Assembly (NCBI GenBank): GCA_015698045.1
Contig: BLAL01000002.1
Location: 248,001-312,000 of the forward strand
Direction: 5' to 3'
DNA: 64,000 nucleotides
From: Rhizophagus clarus
Lineage: Eukaryota > Glomeromycota > Glomeromycetes > Glomerales > Glomeraceae
Position 1 is the first letter of the stretch. Each line of letters begins with the position of its first letter. The position numbers were made by a program, and so were the translations under genes. Shown piece by piece: positions 1 to 11,840 of the stretch. The notes under the pieces are model-generated. The model had not been told where the DNA came from and did no database searches. It was given only the letters and a program-made list of their open reading frames with translations.

Positions 1-1656
1 AAAGCGCAACCAATCAGACCCCAATCATAATGTTCACTGATGCAAATCCTGCACTCGATGCTACCATTCCTATTGTTTTACCCGAAACATATGCAGCATA
101 CTGCATATTTCATATTACACAAAATTTACCTAAAAATTTAAAATTAAAATTAGGGGAGAATTGGGACAATTTCATCAAACAGTTCTATCAGTGTCGTAAC
201 AGTTTGTGTGAGCCACTATTTAAGCAAAGATGGAATAAATTACTCAATGATTATCCAATAGCAAAAGACTATTTTTTATGTACATTAGGCCCAAATTGTA
301 GATCATAGGCCTGAGCTTACCTTCATAAGATTTTCACAGTTGGCATTGAAAGTACTGTGAAAGTTGAAGGTTACAATTGGATTATAAAACAACAATTAAA
401 AGCCAATAGTACCTTATGTGAAACTGCTGATCGATTTGATTCAAGATTGAATGATGAAAAACGTTGAGAACAATTTTATAAATACAAACAAGCCACAACA
501 ACAAATACTGCTCCTGTAGTTGGGCAAGATTTATTTCCTGTAGTAACAAAACTTCTTGATAAATATCTCACTGAGCCTATTAACAATACAATTAAAACAG
601 AAATGTCTTAATGTTTATTCGTTAATGTGAATATGATTGAATTCAATGATGAAGAATTAAATTGTGAACAGGTATGTGCTACTTAATTAACCATTTACGA
701 CTATTGATTTGATGTTAAAATAATACTTTGTTATTATTACAAAGGAAAATTTTCACAAAGCATCAGATGGATTTATTGAAGATCAACATGTATTAGAATA
801 TGGAAAATTGTCGATATACAAAATGAAGAAAAACATTATGTACATTACGTTATTATCATTAATGTAATATCATTTTTATGCTCATGTCTTAAATCCATTT
901 CAAAGGGAATAATATGTTGTCACTACTTCCGTATTATGATGAATTCCAAGACTGCAGCATTTCACATCAGCATGATACTTCAAAAATGATATAAAGGTAT
1001 TTATCAAGATGAAAATCTGCAAGAAAGTATAGTATTCAATAATAGAGAAAGTACTCAGGAAAATGAATTTATGGATGAAAACAAATTACCTATATGAAAG
1101 CCTGCAACGATTCCAACAACTGTTCCTATACTTAAAAAGGCTGTTCATAAAAAAAATTTGTATGGTCGTATATGGGGATTAGCATGAACGACCACTTTAC
1201 TTGCAGTTAAACAAGAAAATGATGAAATAACCATTATTCTTCAAGATTATATTAGAAGGAAATCCAATTAAAATATATCTGAAAGATCTCTAATACTTGA
1301 TGAAAGGTCCACTGTTGATGAAAGGTCTGCTATTGATGCCACTAACAAAATACCCAACAATCCTCAAGAAATTCAAATAAATAATAGTGATACTAGTTCT
1401 ATATTAGATAGAAGTCAAATAAAGGAGAATGAAATTGAAAAAGAAAGAGAAATAATTGATACAAATCTCTAAAATATAAAGAATCTGAACAAGGTTGTTA
1501 TTAAAGGCCAACCATTCAAGCAGAGATACTTGAGTAGCACAGAGAAAGAACAAGGTATTCAAGGAAGACCTAAAACTAGGGGCTCTTACAAATGTTGTGT
1601 TTACAATAGAATAGGTCATAATGCTATTTTTCATAAAAATGCAGATAATAAGTAAC
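1..1656 (+). pseudogene. MULE/FAR1-like transposase, decayed, 5' end outside window
   Basis: A degenerate Mutator-like (MULE) transposase. The best open segment, 30-308, begins FTDANPALDATI and continues through YAAYCIFHITQNLPKN, which fits the second catalytic Asp block and the following C..H block of the MULE DDE domain. After a TAG at 306-308 the same protein continues in relics (VEGYNWIIKQQLKA near 365-405; a stretch ending NTIKTEMS near 609), broken by stops and frameshifts. The far end, 1,540-1,655, encodes a Cys/His knuckle-like tail (KCCVYNRIGHNAIFH), as in FAR1-type proteins with a C-terminal zinc knuckle. Just upstream the protein has a short repeat, DERSTVDERSAID, at about 1,300-1,338. 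The N-terminal DNA-binding region and first catalytic Asp are not in the window. No terminal inverted repeats were found. Family assignment is from motif recognition. Confidence 0.75.
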
Positions 1657-2665
1657 AAACCTAAAGAACGTTACATGATACGATTAATAGCAAATTTTTT
1701 TTTTTGTTATTTCTTTTTTGTAAAAGAATAGAGCGCTTATAAGTGTTAATTACAATATATTACATATGCAAACTCAACTAGAGTACTAACTAATAGTGTA
1801 CTAGTATTAAACTAATAAAATCGTTAAGTTAATTTAATTTTGCAATATGGTATAAAAGAATACAGTATAACAGTATAAAAATTTGTATAATTAAAATTCA
1901 GTTAACTCCAGAGTTCAGACTTTGAAATCATTTGGACAATTTTTATTCACGTGAGATTTATGTAAATTGCATCCCAGGGGTTATATTTAAGCATTACACA
2001 AGAGTGCTGGATATAAATTTACCCATCTTATATAGTCATTAAAAAATGCTACTTTTTATTATGATAACTTTTTTCATTACACACTGTAAAAATAGTGATA
2101 TAAAATTAGGCCTAATTTTTCTGATCTGCTAATATATTATATATTTTTTTAACTGATTAAAATATGATCAGATAGAAGATATAGTTAAAAGCTACTAATT
2201 AAAGGAAATTAACTGATTTCTGATATACTTCTAAAAAAAATTTCAAAAAAAAATAAAAAACTAGTATATATTTCTATTTTAATAATATATTAATAGAAGC
2301 ATCTTGAAAATATATCTTTGAAGTAATATAATATTCAAAAACTTTTAGGATATAACTGCACTAATGTCTTTAAAATAAAAAAAAAATTAATTAAAATCTT
2401 TAGTAAATAAGTGAACTCCTTAAAGTATAAACCATTTTTTTAAAAGATTAATATATCTAATATACTGATATTTTTAATAATAAACACTAGTATAAAAGCC
2501 TTTAAAATTACTATAAATATTATTCTATTTGTTAATAAAAAGTTTTTTTTACATTTTAAGAATACAGTAAATAGTAAAAGAAATATAGCACTTTAATTAT
2601 TAATCATTAATTACATGTATTTTTATTAAAAATTAACATCAATTAAAATAAAATTTAAAATATAA
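1657..2665. other. AT-rich intergenic stretch
   Basis: About 1 kb of very AT-rich DNA with short A and T runs. No coding signal, RNA gene or organised repeat was seen. Confidence 0.5.
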
Positions 2666-2674
2666 ATCATTTAT

Positions 2675-2866
2675 TAGGAAGCTTACACATATTACGTAAT
2701 TATCAAAGGAAGGGAGGAGGATAGTTAAAATCTTATATTATACTTATATTAATTATATAATTTATAAATACTATAATCTGATTGGTTATTAAATCTAACA
2801 GAAGGGGGGAGGGGATAAGGGTTTATAACAAAATGGATATTATGTAATATGTGTAACTCTCCTTAC
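2675..2866. mobile_element. MITE with imperfect TIRs and 9-bp TSD
   Basis: A 192-bp element with terminal inverted repeats sharing the core TTACACATATTACRTAAT. It is flanked by near-identical 9-bp duplications, ATCATTTAT (2,666-2,674) and ATGATTTAT (2,867-2,875). The interior has two G-rich patches (GGAAGGGAGGAGG, GGGGGGAGGGG) and no coding capacity. The TSD length suggests mobilisation by a MULE or hAT-like transposase (inference). Confidence 0.6.
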
Positions 2867-3006
2867 ATGATTTATTAAAATACAAAATTTAAGGTAAATT
2901 GATTGGTTAATTTTTCAAGTACAGCATAGTATCTTATTAAAAAATGATACTGTATTATTTATGACAGATTTTAATATTTTTAAAAAATCAAAACTTTTAA
3001 AATTAT

Positions 3007-4513
3007 TAGAGTCCTGATTGGTTCGATTCAGTATAGTTTTTGCAAAAACTGATACTGAATTGAATTGATTAGTATCAGTATTAGTAATTATTGAAACTGA
3101 TCAGTTTCAGTAATCATCAATACCAATACTGGTTAGTAATTATCAAAAACTGAACCAAATTACTAATAAGTTATGTTTAAAAAAATGCATGAAACTATTT
3201 AATTGACAAAAAAATAATTTTTCACAATATTTTTTTTTTATTAGAATGACAAAAAATGGTGCGAAATGTTGTAAAAAAATATTTTGCAAAAAAAGTTGTA
3301 AAATGCTATAAAAAATGTATCACACCATTATCATTGATTTCGCAAAAAAAGTTGTGAAATGTTATAAAAAATCATTTCGTAACATTTTTATTAATACTGT
3401 TAAAAAGTGTTGCAAACTACATTTTTTTTTTATTAATTTATAAGTAAAAAATGTTTTGCAACATTTTTAATTAATAAAGTTAAAAAACGTTGTGAACAAC
3501 ATTTTTTTTATTGATTTAAAAGTAAAAAACAGTTATTAATATTTTTTGAAAAAACATTATGAAAATATATTTTTTCATTTAAATCTATAAATAAAAACAT
3601 TTCATAACATTTTTTATCAATATAGTTAAAAATATTGAGCATAATGTTTTTTATATATAAATTAAAATAAAAAATATTTTCACATTTTATTAATACTATT
3701 AAAAAGCGTTGCAAACTACATTTTTTTTATTAATTCATAAGTAAAAAATGTTTCGCAATATTATTAATTAATGGTGTTAAAAAATGTTGTGAATAATGTT
3801 TTTTTTATTAATTTATAAGTAAAAAATGTTTACCAACATTTTTTAAAAAAAATATTGCAAAAATGTTTTTTTTTATTTAAATCTATAAATAAAAAACATT
3901 TTACAATGTTTTTTATCAATATAGTTAAAAATGTTAAGCACAACATTTTTTTATATGTAAATTAAAATAAAAAATGTTTTTATAACATTTTTATTAATAC
4001 CATTAAAAAGCATTGTGAACTATATTTTTTTTTATTAATTCATAAGTAAAAAATGTTTACCAATATTTTTAAAAAAAAATATTGCAAAAATATTTTTTTT
4101 TTATTTAAATCTATAAATAAAAAATGTTTCACAACATTTTTTATCAATATAGTTAAAAATGTTGAGTACAACATTTTTTTATATGTAAATTAAAATAAAA
4201 AATGTTTTCACAACATTTTTATTAATATTGTTAAAAAACGTTGTGAACTACTTTTTTTTTATTAATTCATAAATAAAAAAACATTTCACAACATTTTAAG
4301 TCAAAAAACATTGTGAATAATATTATTTATGTGTATAATTAAAAAAATAAGCATTTTGCAACATTTTTTAATAGTATTAATAAAAATATTCTGAAAATAT
4401 TTTTTATTTTAATTAAACTTTTAATAGTTCAATAAATCATAAAAACTGAAACTGCTCTAATACTGAAATCGATCAGTACAGTTTGGTAATTACTGAAACT
4501 GATCAGAATCCTA
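3007..4513. mobile_element. Foldback-like element with internal satellite
   Basis: Bounded by inverted ends TAGAGTCCTGATTGG (left) and the reverse complement of TAGGATTCTGATCAG (right). The 8-bp direct repeat AAAATTAT lies just outside each end (2,999-3,006 and 4,514-4,521). Both subterminal regions are built of CAGTTTC/GAAACTG and AGTATCAG-type palindromic words; the interior is the tandem repeat listed next. No coding potential. The AT-rich TSD alone would be weak, but the paired ends support it. Confidence 0.5.
3200..4420. repeat. Degenerate satellite with AAAATGTT/AACATTTT hairpin units
   Basis: Arms such as AAAAAATGTTGTGAAC alternate with AACATTTTTTATTAAT, so each subunit can fold back. 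A higher-order unit recurs: the words ATTTAAATCTATAAATAAAA (about 3,578, 3,872 and 4,103) and ATTAATTCATAAGTAAAAAA give periods of about 230-295 bp. Copies differ largely by CG to TG/CA changes (GTTTCGCAAC, GTTTCACAAC, GTTTTGCAAC), as expected of old, possibly methylated repeats. Confidence 0.7.
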
Positions 4514-4849
4514 AAAATTATATTCTGATATTTTATAATAAATAAATGCAAAATTAATTGCTAATTCACATATATAAAGGTATATTTTAAAATCTGTTAA
4601 TTTGGAAATTCAGTTCATTTTACTGAAAATCATCTTATTAATCTAAATATTATAAAATTATTACCATTGGATTTCTCTCAATAAAACAATTTTTACAACT
4701 TTTTATATTTTGCCTTTTAATAAGCAAAATTCTATATGATTTGAAAAAAATTTTATATGATAAATAAGCAAATTTTTTTGTTATCTATATATATATTATT
4801 TGGAATCTTACTTTTACTATATGAACATTTAAAAAATCTTTATTAAAAT

Positions 4850-6330
4850 ATTTCATATGAACTCTTCCTACACAAACTCTAAAAAAATCTCTTAAAAAAA
4901 TATTTTTTATTAAAGAATCCTATATAAACCCTTCCATATGAACTCTTAGAAAATTTCAAGAAAAATTTTCCTATCAGATATGAACTCTTCTCATATAAAC
5001 TTTTAGAACTTTTAAAAAAATTTTTCTATCAAAGAATCCTAGATGAATCTTTTCTATATGAACTTTAAAAAATTTCACAAAAAAATTTTCTATCAAATAT
5101 CCCATATAAACTCTTTTCATATGAATTCTTAGAAAATCTCTTAAAAAAATTTTTTATCAAAAATATTCAACAAATCTTTTTTATATGAATTCTTAGAAAA
5201 TCTTTTAAAAAAAATTTTTTTATCAGATATTTCATACAAACTCTTTCTATACGAACTCAAAAAATAAAAAAAAATTTTCTATCAAATATCCCATATGAAC
5301 TTTTTCCATACAAACTTTTAAAAATCTCAAAAAATAAAAATATCATTATTTATCAAATATATTCTATACAAATCTTAGGAAATCTATCAAAAAAAATTTT
5401 TTATCAGAGTTTAAAATTTTAAAATGATTTATAAATTAAATATTTTAAAATATTATTATTAAAAAAATCTAAAATCTGCTAATATATAATAAGCCAATTA
5501 ACAATCAATCAGTTATTAATCTAATATGGTTAATTGGTGACCTATTGATAACTGGTAAATTTCAATTGTATAACAATCAATTATCAATCAGTCATATGAC
5601 TAATTGGTATTAAATTAAAGAATCAGTCATCAATAAGTAACCAACCAGTTGCTAATCAGTTATTAATCAGTCATATGACTGATTGGTGACTGATTTAACC
5701 CTATTCGACCTATATTAGAAATCAAAAAAAAAATCTATTTATAATTTTAGAAAATCACTCTCAAAAAAAATTTCCTATCAGATATCTCATAGACTCATAT
5801 AAATCCTTCCTATATGAACTCTTAAAAAATCTCTTAAAAAAAAACTTTTCTATCAAAAAATTCCATGTGAATCCTTTCTATATGAATTCTAAAAAATTTT
5901 ATAAAAAAATTTTCTATTAGATATTCTATATAAATTTTTCTCACATGAATTTTTAAAAAATCTTAAAAAAAAATTTCTATTAAAAATATCTTATATAAAT
6001 TTTTTTCTTATAAATACTTGAAAAATCTTTATCAAAATATTTCATATGAACTTTTCTTTTACAAATTTTTAGAAAATCTATAAAAAAAATTTTTTATCAA
6101 AAAATCCATACAAATCCTTTTTATACAAACTCTTAAAAATTTCTTAAAAAAATTTTTTATTAAAGATATCTTATATAAACCCTTCCTATATAAACTCTTG
6201 AAAAATATGAATTCTTCTTATACAAATTCTTGAAAGATCTCTCAAAAAAATTTTCTATTAGATATCCTATACAAACTGAACTCTTAGAAAATCTTTTAAA
6301 AAAAAATTTTTTATCTGATATTCTAGGCTT
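4850..6330. repeat. About 65-bp minisatellite in two blocks
   Basis: Blocks at roughly 4,850-5,400 and 5,750-6,330 repeat a unit of about 65 bp built around CCATATGAACTCTTAGAAAA, then TCTCAAAAAAAATTTTCTAT, then CAAATATC. Successive copies of TTCTATCAAA are 65-66 bp apart. The A-run/T-run centre of each unit is palindromic. The gap between blocks (5,490-5,700) holds a different palindromic repeat based on TCAGTCATATGACTGA and TAACTGGT-like words. No coding potential. Confidence 0.75.
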
Positions 6331-6723
6331 CTGAACAATATATATATAGGTCAGATGAGAATTTCAAAATTTACTATGATCAATAAGCAAATTATTTTAA
6401 GTCCTGCTAAGCAAACTCTTATTATAACCTTTAAATTTTTTATTCTGCTAAACAATTTTTTTTCTGACATATATAACTTTATTTAAATATAAAAAGATAA
6501 TTTAATTATAATAAATATATACTGTATATAGTAATAGTAAATTAATTTTTTATATCATTGCAAAAAAAAATTGTGAAATTAATTCACTAAATATTAATAA
6601 ATTAATAATATAAAATGATATACCAACTTCAGAATTTTTAATTTTAATTAATATTAAATAATACTAGCTTGAAGTCCGCTGCTTCGCATCAGGTTGGTAT
6701 TTATTAATAAAATAATATACAAA

Positions 6724-6892
6724 TTCTAACCCTTACTCTAATTTTAATCTAATCCTAATACTAACCCTAATTCCTAATCCTAACCCTAATTCTAATCCCT
6801 AATCCTAGCCCTAATCCTAATCCCTAACTCTAACTCTAACCTTAATCCCTAACCCTAACCCTAATCCTAATCTACCCCTAATCCCTAACACT
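6724..6892. repeat. Interstitial telomere-like (CCCTAA)n
   Basis: About 170 bp of degenerate hexamers (CCCTAA, TCCTAA, CCTAATC), the complement of TTAGGG, which is the usual telomere repeat in filamentous fungi. It follows AGTCCGCTGCTTCGCATCAG at about 6,672-6,691. The DNA continues normally on both sides, so it is an internal block, not a chromosome end. Confidence 0.75.
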
Positions 6893-6929
6893 TTTTCTTT
6901 TTATTTTTGTTTTTTTATATTTAATTGTA

Positions 6930-7235
6930 ATAATAGCTGTAATGTTGGCCAGAATTAAATGATCAGCATACTAATTTCCTTTTTTGGAATACTTGTGAAA
7001 CCAACCTGGCCAGATTTTTGCAAGGGAAAATATTTCCTTTTTGGAATTTGTGTAATATAAATTTCCTTTTTCGGAATAAGAAACTTCTGATTTTTGTAGG
7101 AAGCAAAATTTTCTTTTTAGGATTTTGTGTAATGTCATGTGATAATATGGCCAATAAAAATAAGGTTACACAATTTAAATTTATTTATACAGGTATTCTA
7201 AATGTTACAAATATTTTTAATTATATAGATTAATA
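6930..7235. repeat. Repeat cluster with TTTCCTTTTTTGGAAT motif
   Basis: Four copies of a motif like TTTCCTTTTTTGGAATTTGTG (about 6,976, 7,032, 7,063 and 7,111), with TGGCCAGA/TGGCCAAT words nearby. The same motif forms the inverted arms of the foldback element at 39,169-39,599, so this is probably a rearranged relative. Small open frames here run through the repeat on both strands and are not credible genes. Confidence 0.5.
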
Positions 7236-7239
7236 TATT

Positions 7240-8225
7240 ATTGCTATTCATATGCGCCGATCCTTAGAATTAGTTAAATTAAGAATTTTTAATAAAAAAT
7301 TAGTAAACAGTGCAAAATACGATTGTGTTACACATTTATCTTATCAATTTTATGTAGAATAATCGGAAAATAAAAAAATTTTTTATAACTCATACTTAAA
7401 AATTAAAATAATAATAACTTTTTATAACCCATCAACTATTTTAAGAACCCATCACTTTTTACACTAGTTGCAAATAAAAGTTTTATGAATACAATTGTAG
7501 TTATTTGCAGTTGTTAATGGTATTATTTATTCTCCAAAAGCTTTTTATTGATGTAAAATAATTAAATAAGGCAGCAAAAATAACTGGGTTTCGTATAAAT
7601 TTGCCATCATATTTAAAGAATTTTGAAAATAAAGAAATAACTAAAATTTTCATTATCCTTTAATAATTTTTAATTTTAAAAATTGTTTTTAAAATATGGA
7701 GACAAAGAATCTTTCTTTATATCATTTACTGACGATGATTTTAAAATTCATTTAACCGACATTGAAATCTCATGATATTTAAATTCACCAGTACGAAAGC
7801 TTTGACTTTTAAATAGATGATCGTTGTTACAGAGCCTTGCGAACGCCGCCTTTCTACAAAAACAATATACCTGTATCCCAATAAGCCCAGAGAACTCATC
7901 ACCTACAAAAATTAAAAAAGAAGAAACGTTAGAACATTTCTTAAAGTCAATTCTGATATTCTCCCCAAAGAAACAACATACCCGCGTTTCAAGGAATTCT
8001 ATTTGCTGCAGATAAGTTATATTATAATTGATATACTTTTATTTTATTTTACATTCGGTAAAACTCGGTAAAACAGAATAGTAAAAGTTATATCATTAGA
8101 TTCGGAACACCAATGGCCCTATGATCATTAAATAAAAGGATAATTTTTTTTTAAATACATAATATATGAAAGGCACAGAATGCTTTTATAAAAGTTAACA
8201 AATCGTTTTAATAATGTCAAAATAT
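7240..8225. other. AT-rich stretch with one unresolved coding-like patch
   Basis: Mostly AT-rich DNA without organised repeats. At 7,818-8,020 on the plus strand base composition becomes less extreme and a coding-like patch appears (reading IVVTEPCERRLST... before an early stop, and a neighbouring frame with PKKQHTRVSRNSIC). Switching frame would extend it, so it may be a frameshifted relic of an unknown protein. I do not recognise it. Confidence 0.25.
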
Positions 8226-10375
8226 TAAATTGTGAAGTCCGGTCATGCTTTTCGTCTGGCAACACTACAAAAAAAAAGAAAAAAAATAAATAATTAATTA
8301 ATTAAAAAAAAAACCAACAAAAAACACCACCCCAACCCTCCCTTACCGTAATTGTTCTTAATTCCAAAAATCCGATCATGCTTTTCATCCGGCAACACTA
8401 CAAAAAAAAAAATTAATAATTAATTAAAAAAACAACAAAAAATACCTCTCCAACCCTCCCTTACCTTAATTGTCCTTAATTCCAAAAGTCCGGTCATGCT
8501 TTTCGTCCGGCAACACTACAAAAAGAAAAAAAACAAATAAATAATTAATTAATTAAAAAAAAATAACGAAAACACCACCCCAACCCTTCCTTACCTTAAT
8601 TGTCCTTAATTCCAAAAATCCGGTCGTGCTTTTTGTCTGGCAACACTACAAAAAAGAAAAAAAAAGCAAATAAATAATTAATTAATTAAACAAAAAACAC
8701 CACCCAACCCTTCCTTACCGTAATTCCAATAGTCCAGTCATATTTTTCGTCTGGCAACACTACAAAAAAGAAAAAATAAACAAATAAATAAATAATTAAT
8801 TAAACAAAAAATACCACTCCAACCCTCCCTTACCTTAATTCCAATAGTCCGGTTGTGCATTTCGTCTGGCAACACTACAAAAAGAAAAAAAAACAAAAAA
8901 CACCTCCCCCAACCCTCTCTTACTTTAATTCCAATAGTCCGGTCATGTTTTTCGTTCGATAACACTACAAAAAAGAAAAAACAAACAAAAAAATAATTAA
9001 TTAATTAAACAAAAAACACCACCCCAACCCTTCCTTACCTTAATTCCAATAGTCTGGTCATGCTTTTCATCCGGCAACACTACAAAAAAAAAAAAAATAA
9101 TAATTAATTAATTAAATAAAAAAAAACTAACGACAAACATCTCCTTACCTTAATTCCAAAAGTCCGGTCATGATTTTCGTCTGGCAATACTACAAAAAAG
9201 AAAAAAAAAATAATTAATTAATTAAATAAAAAAATCAACGAAAAACACCTCCCCCAACCCTCCCTTACCTTAATTCTAAAAGTCTGGTCACGTTTTTCGT
9301 CCGGCAACACTACAAAAAAAGAAAAAATAAAATAAATAATTAATTAATTAAAAAAAATAACAACGAAAAACACCACCCCAACCCTCCCTTACCTTAATTC
9401 CAATAGTCCAGTCGTGCTTTTTGTTTGGCAACACTACAAAAAAGAAAAAAAAACAAATAAATAAATAATTAATTAAACAAAAAACACCACCCCAACCCTC
9501 CCTTACCTTAATTCCAATAGTCCGGTCATGCTTTTCATCCGGTAACACTACAAAAAAGAAAAAAAAAACAAATAATTAATTAATTAATTAAAAAAAAACA
9601 ACAAAAAACACCTCTCCAACCAGTGCTTAAAATAGAAATCAAAATTTACCGGCCAAAGATCCGGAAAGAAAATATTTTACCGGATTATTTCCAGAATCTG
9701 TAAAAATTTACCGGATAATATGGAGTTAACTTAAAATTTTGCCGGACAAAAATCCAGAACATAAAACTTTTTACCGGCGATTTCTTAAAAATTCCAGATT
9801 CTGCCGGAATTTTATCATCTATTTTAAGCCCTGTCTCCAACCCTCCTTTACTTTAATTCCAATAGTCCGGTCATGCTTTTCGTCTGACAACACTACAAAA
9901 AAAAAAACAAACAAAAAAGTAATTAATTAATTAAACAAAAAACACCACCCCAACCCTCTCTTACCTTAATTCCAATAGTCCAGTCGTGCTTTTCGTCCGG
10001 CAACACTACAGAAAAGAAAAAAAAAATAATTAATTAATTAAATAAAAAAAACCAACGAAAAATACCTCTTTACCTTAATTCCAAAAGTCCGGTCATGTTT
10101 TTCGTCTGGCAACACTACAAAAAAGAAAAAAAAAATAATTAATTAATTAAATAAAAAAACCAACGAAAAAACATCTCCCCCAACCCTTCCTTACTTTAAT
10201 TCCAAAAGTCTGGTCATATTTTTCATCTGGTAACACTACAAAAAAAGAAAAAAAAATAAATAATTAATTAATTAAAAAAAACAACAACGAAAAACACCAC
10301 CCCAACCCTTCCTTACCTTAATTCCAATAGTCCGGTCATGCTTTTTGTCCGGCAATACTACAAAAAAGAAAAAAA
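8225..10375 (-). repeat. A-family tandem array of exon/intron-like units (array A1)
   Basis: About 18 units with a period of roughly 110-120 bp. Read on the minus strand, each unit has a 41-nt exon-like core starting TGTTGCCGGACGAAAAGCAT and ending GGAATTAAG. An intron-like spacer then begins GTAAGGGAGGG and ends in a T-run plus TTTTGTAG, with TTAATTAATTAAT before the T-run. Some units carry a 12-nt extension (GGACAATTAAG) at the core's end. Because 41 is not a multiple of 3, spliced units would change frame. Unspliced read-through explains the artefactual frames containing DEKHDRTIGIKVREGWG. Interrupted at 9,621-9,833 by a MITE. Confidence 0.8.
9621..9833. mobile_element. hAT-like MITE inside array A1
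   Basis: A 213-bp element with ends CAGTGCTTAAAATAGA and, inverted, CAGGGCTTAAAATAGA. It is flanked by perfect 8-bp duplications TCTCCAAC (9,613-9,620 and 9,834-9,841). The interior repeats ACCGG/CCGGA words. An 8-bp TSD and CAG-type ends are typical of hAT elements (established knowledge). Removing it restores a continuous array unit. Confidence 0.8.
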
Positions 10376-10629
10376 AAAATAATTATTTTTTTAAATTGTT
10401 TTTTATCTAAATGTAATAAATTCAAAAAAAAAACCTGTTTACCCAAATAATCAGATCATAATACTGGTTATACCAGTTCAAAACTAGATAAAGTGCATGT
10501 GATATATAACATATTCCTTTTTTATATCAACTCATGAGATAAGCTTATCGTAAATGGCAAGCGATATTGCCTTTTATGTTATAAATAGATAATCAATGCT
10601 AGTAGTTTTGTTCAGACTTCAGATTTTTA

Positions 10630-10815
10630 TATTTTGGCAGAAGGGAAATTTTTTTTAAAAAAATATATTGTTTTTTTTAAGGGAAAATTTTTTTTAAAAA
10701 ATAAAAAATCATTTTTTTTTAAGGGAAATTTTTCTTAAAAAAATAAAAAATCATTTGTTTTATGATAAGGGAATTTTTTTTTTAAAAAATAAAAAAATAA
10801 TTTTTTTTTTCAAAA
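10630..10815. repeat. About 50-bp A/T tandem repeat
   Basis: Three to four copies of AAGGGAAATTTTTTTTAAAA followed by ATAAAAAATCATTTTTTT, immediately upstream of the gene-like unit starting at 10,847. Confidence 0.55.
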
Positions 10816-10846
10816 ATTATAAACCACAATTTAAATTTTTTAGTTA

Positions 10847-11840
10847 ATGGCGTTACTTTTAGTATCGGGATTAAATACTGTAACAGGTAAGTTTTTTTTG
10901 CTTTTATTCTCCTTTCTTTTGTCTCTTATTAACTTGTTCTTTTTTTTTAGGCGTGGCTGTTTTTATCCATTTCAGAAATTCAAGGTAAGTTTTAATTTCT
11001 TCTCCTTTTTTTTGTTTTCTTTTCATTCTTTCCCTTGTTCTTTTACTAAACTTTTTGTCTTTTTAGATGTGTACCATATGAGTGAAAATTCAAGTAAGTC
11101 TCTTACGTCTCTTCTCCTGTTGTTTTATTTTTCTTTTAAGATGATATTAACCGTTTTCTTTCTTTTTTTTTCTATGGGTGGGTGTTCTGGCTTTTTTTTT
11201 CATTTTTTTCCCCTTTATTTCTCTTCTTTTCGTGGTTTTTTCATTTCTTTTTTTCATTATTCCTTTCGTTTCTTCTATGATTCTTTCATTGATCTTTTGT
11301 GGTTCTTTTGTTATTCCTTTCATTGATCTTTTATTCCTTTCATCATTGTTTCTTTTATTACTTTTTTGGTTTATTTCATTGATCTTTGATTTTTTTCGTT
11401 GCTTTTTTTTGTTTTTTTCATTGATCCTTGGTTTCTTTCATTACTTTTTTCGTTTCTTTCATTGATCTTTGGTCTCTTTTCAATGATCTTTGGTTTCTTT
11501 CATTGATCTTTGACTTCTTTTGTTGCTTTTTTTTGTTCCCTTTATTGATTTTCATTCCTCCTTTGCTTCCTTTCATTCTCTTTCATTCTTTTTTTGTTTC
11601 ATTCATTCTTTTTCACTATCCTTTACCTTTTTTTGTTCCTTCCTCATTTCTCTTTGATCATCTTTACTTCCCTTTATCCTTTTTCATTTATCTCTTCTTT
11701 TCTTTATTCTTCCTTTGTCCTTTCTTACTGTATTTTCCATTTTTTCTTATATATTGCAGTGCATGTGCAATTAATATAGCATTATAACATTAATATTACA
11801 GTTAAAATTATGCAATTGTGGCTTAATTTTTTTATAAAAT
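10847..11840 (+). other. Spliced-looking gene-like unit with T-rich introns (copy A)
   Basis: Starts with ATG at 10,847. Exon 1 (10,847-10,886) reads MALLLVSGLNTVTG and ends CAG|GTAAG. The intron ends TTTTTTTTTAG at 10,950. Exon 2 is 10,951-10,984 (before GTAAGT). A second intron ends TTTTTAG at 11,066, and exon 3 (11,067-11,093) precedes another GTAAGT. Splicing gives a 30-residue peptide with a hydrophobic start and a stop in exon 3. The rest (11,160-11,760) is T-rich with repeated TTTCATTGATCTTTGGTTTC words and an acceptor-like TATATTGCAG near 11,759. The whole unit recurs inverted at 18,055-18,655 plus 22,170-22,535, so it is a repeated element. Whether it makes a peptide or only a spliced RNA cannot be told. 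Confidence 0.35.

Noticed and set aside
3508..3714. Minus-strand frame of 68 aa
   Set aside because: Lies entirely in the AAAATGTT satellite.
8738..9548. Minus-strand frames repeating DEKHDRTIGIKVREGWG, looking like a repeat protein
   Set aside because: They read straight across GTAAGG...TTTTGTAG intron-like spacers into poly-Phe; different units are in different frames, so no continuous protein exists.
3200..10375. Possible CRISPR-like arrays among the tandem repeats
   Set aside because: Repeats diverge gradually, spacers are themselves repeats, and the genome is eukaryotic; no cas genes.
10847..11787. Long plus-strand frames rich in Phe/Leu/Ser (up to 159 aa)
   Set aside because: They read through T-rich introns and TTTCATTGATCTTTG repeats; composition alone explains them, and splice signals cut them into small exons.
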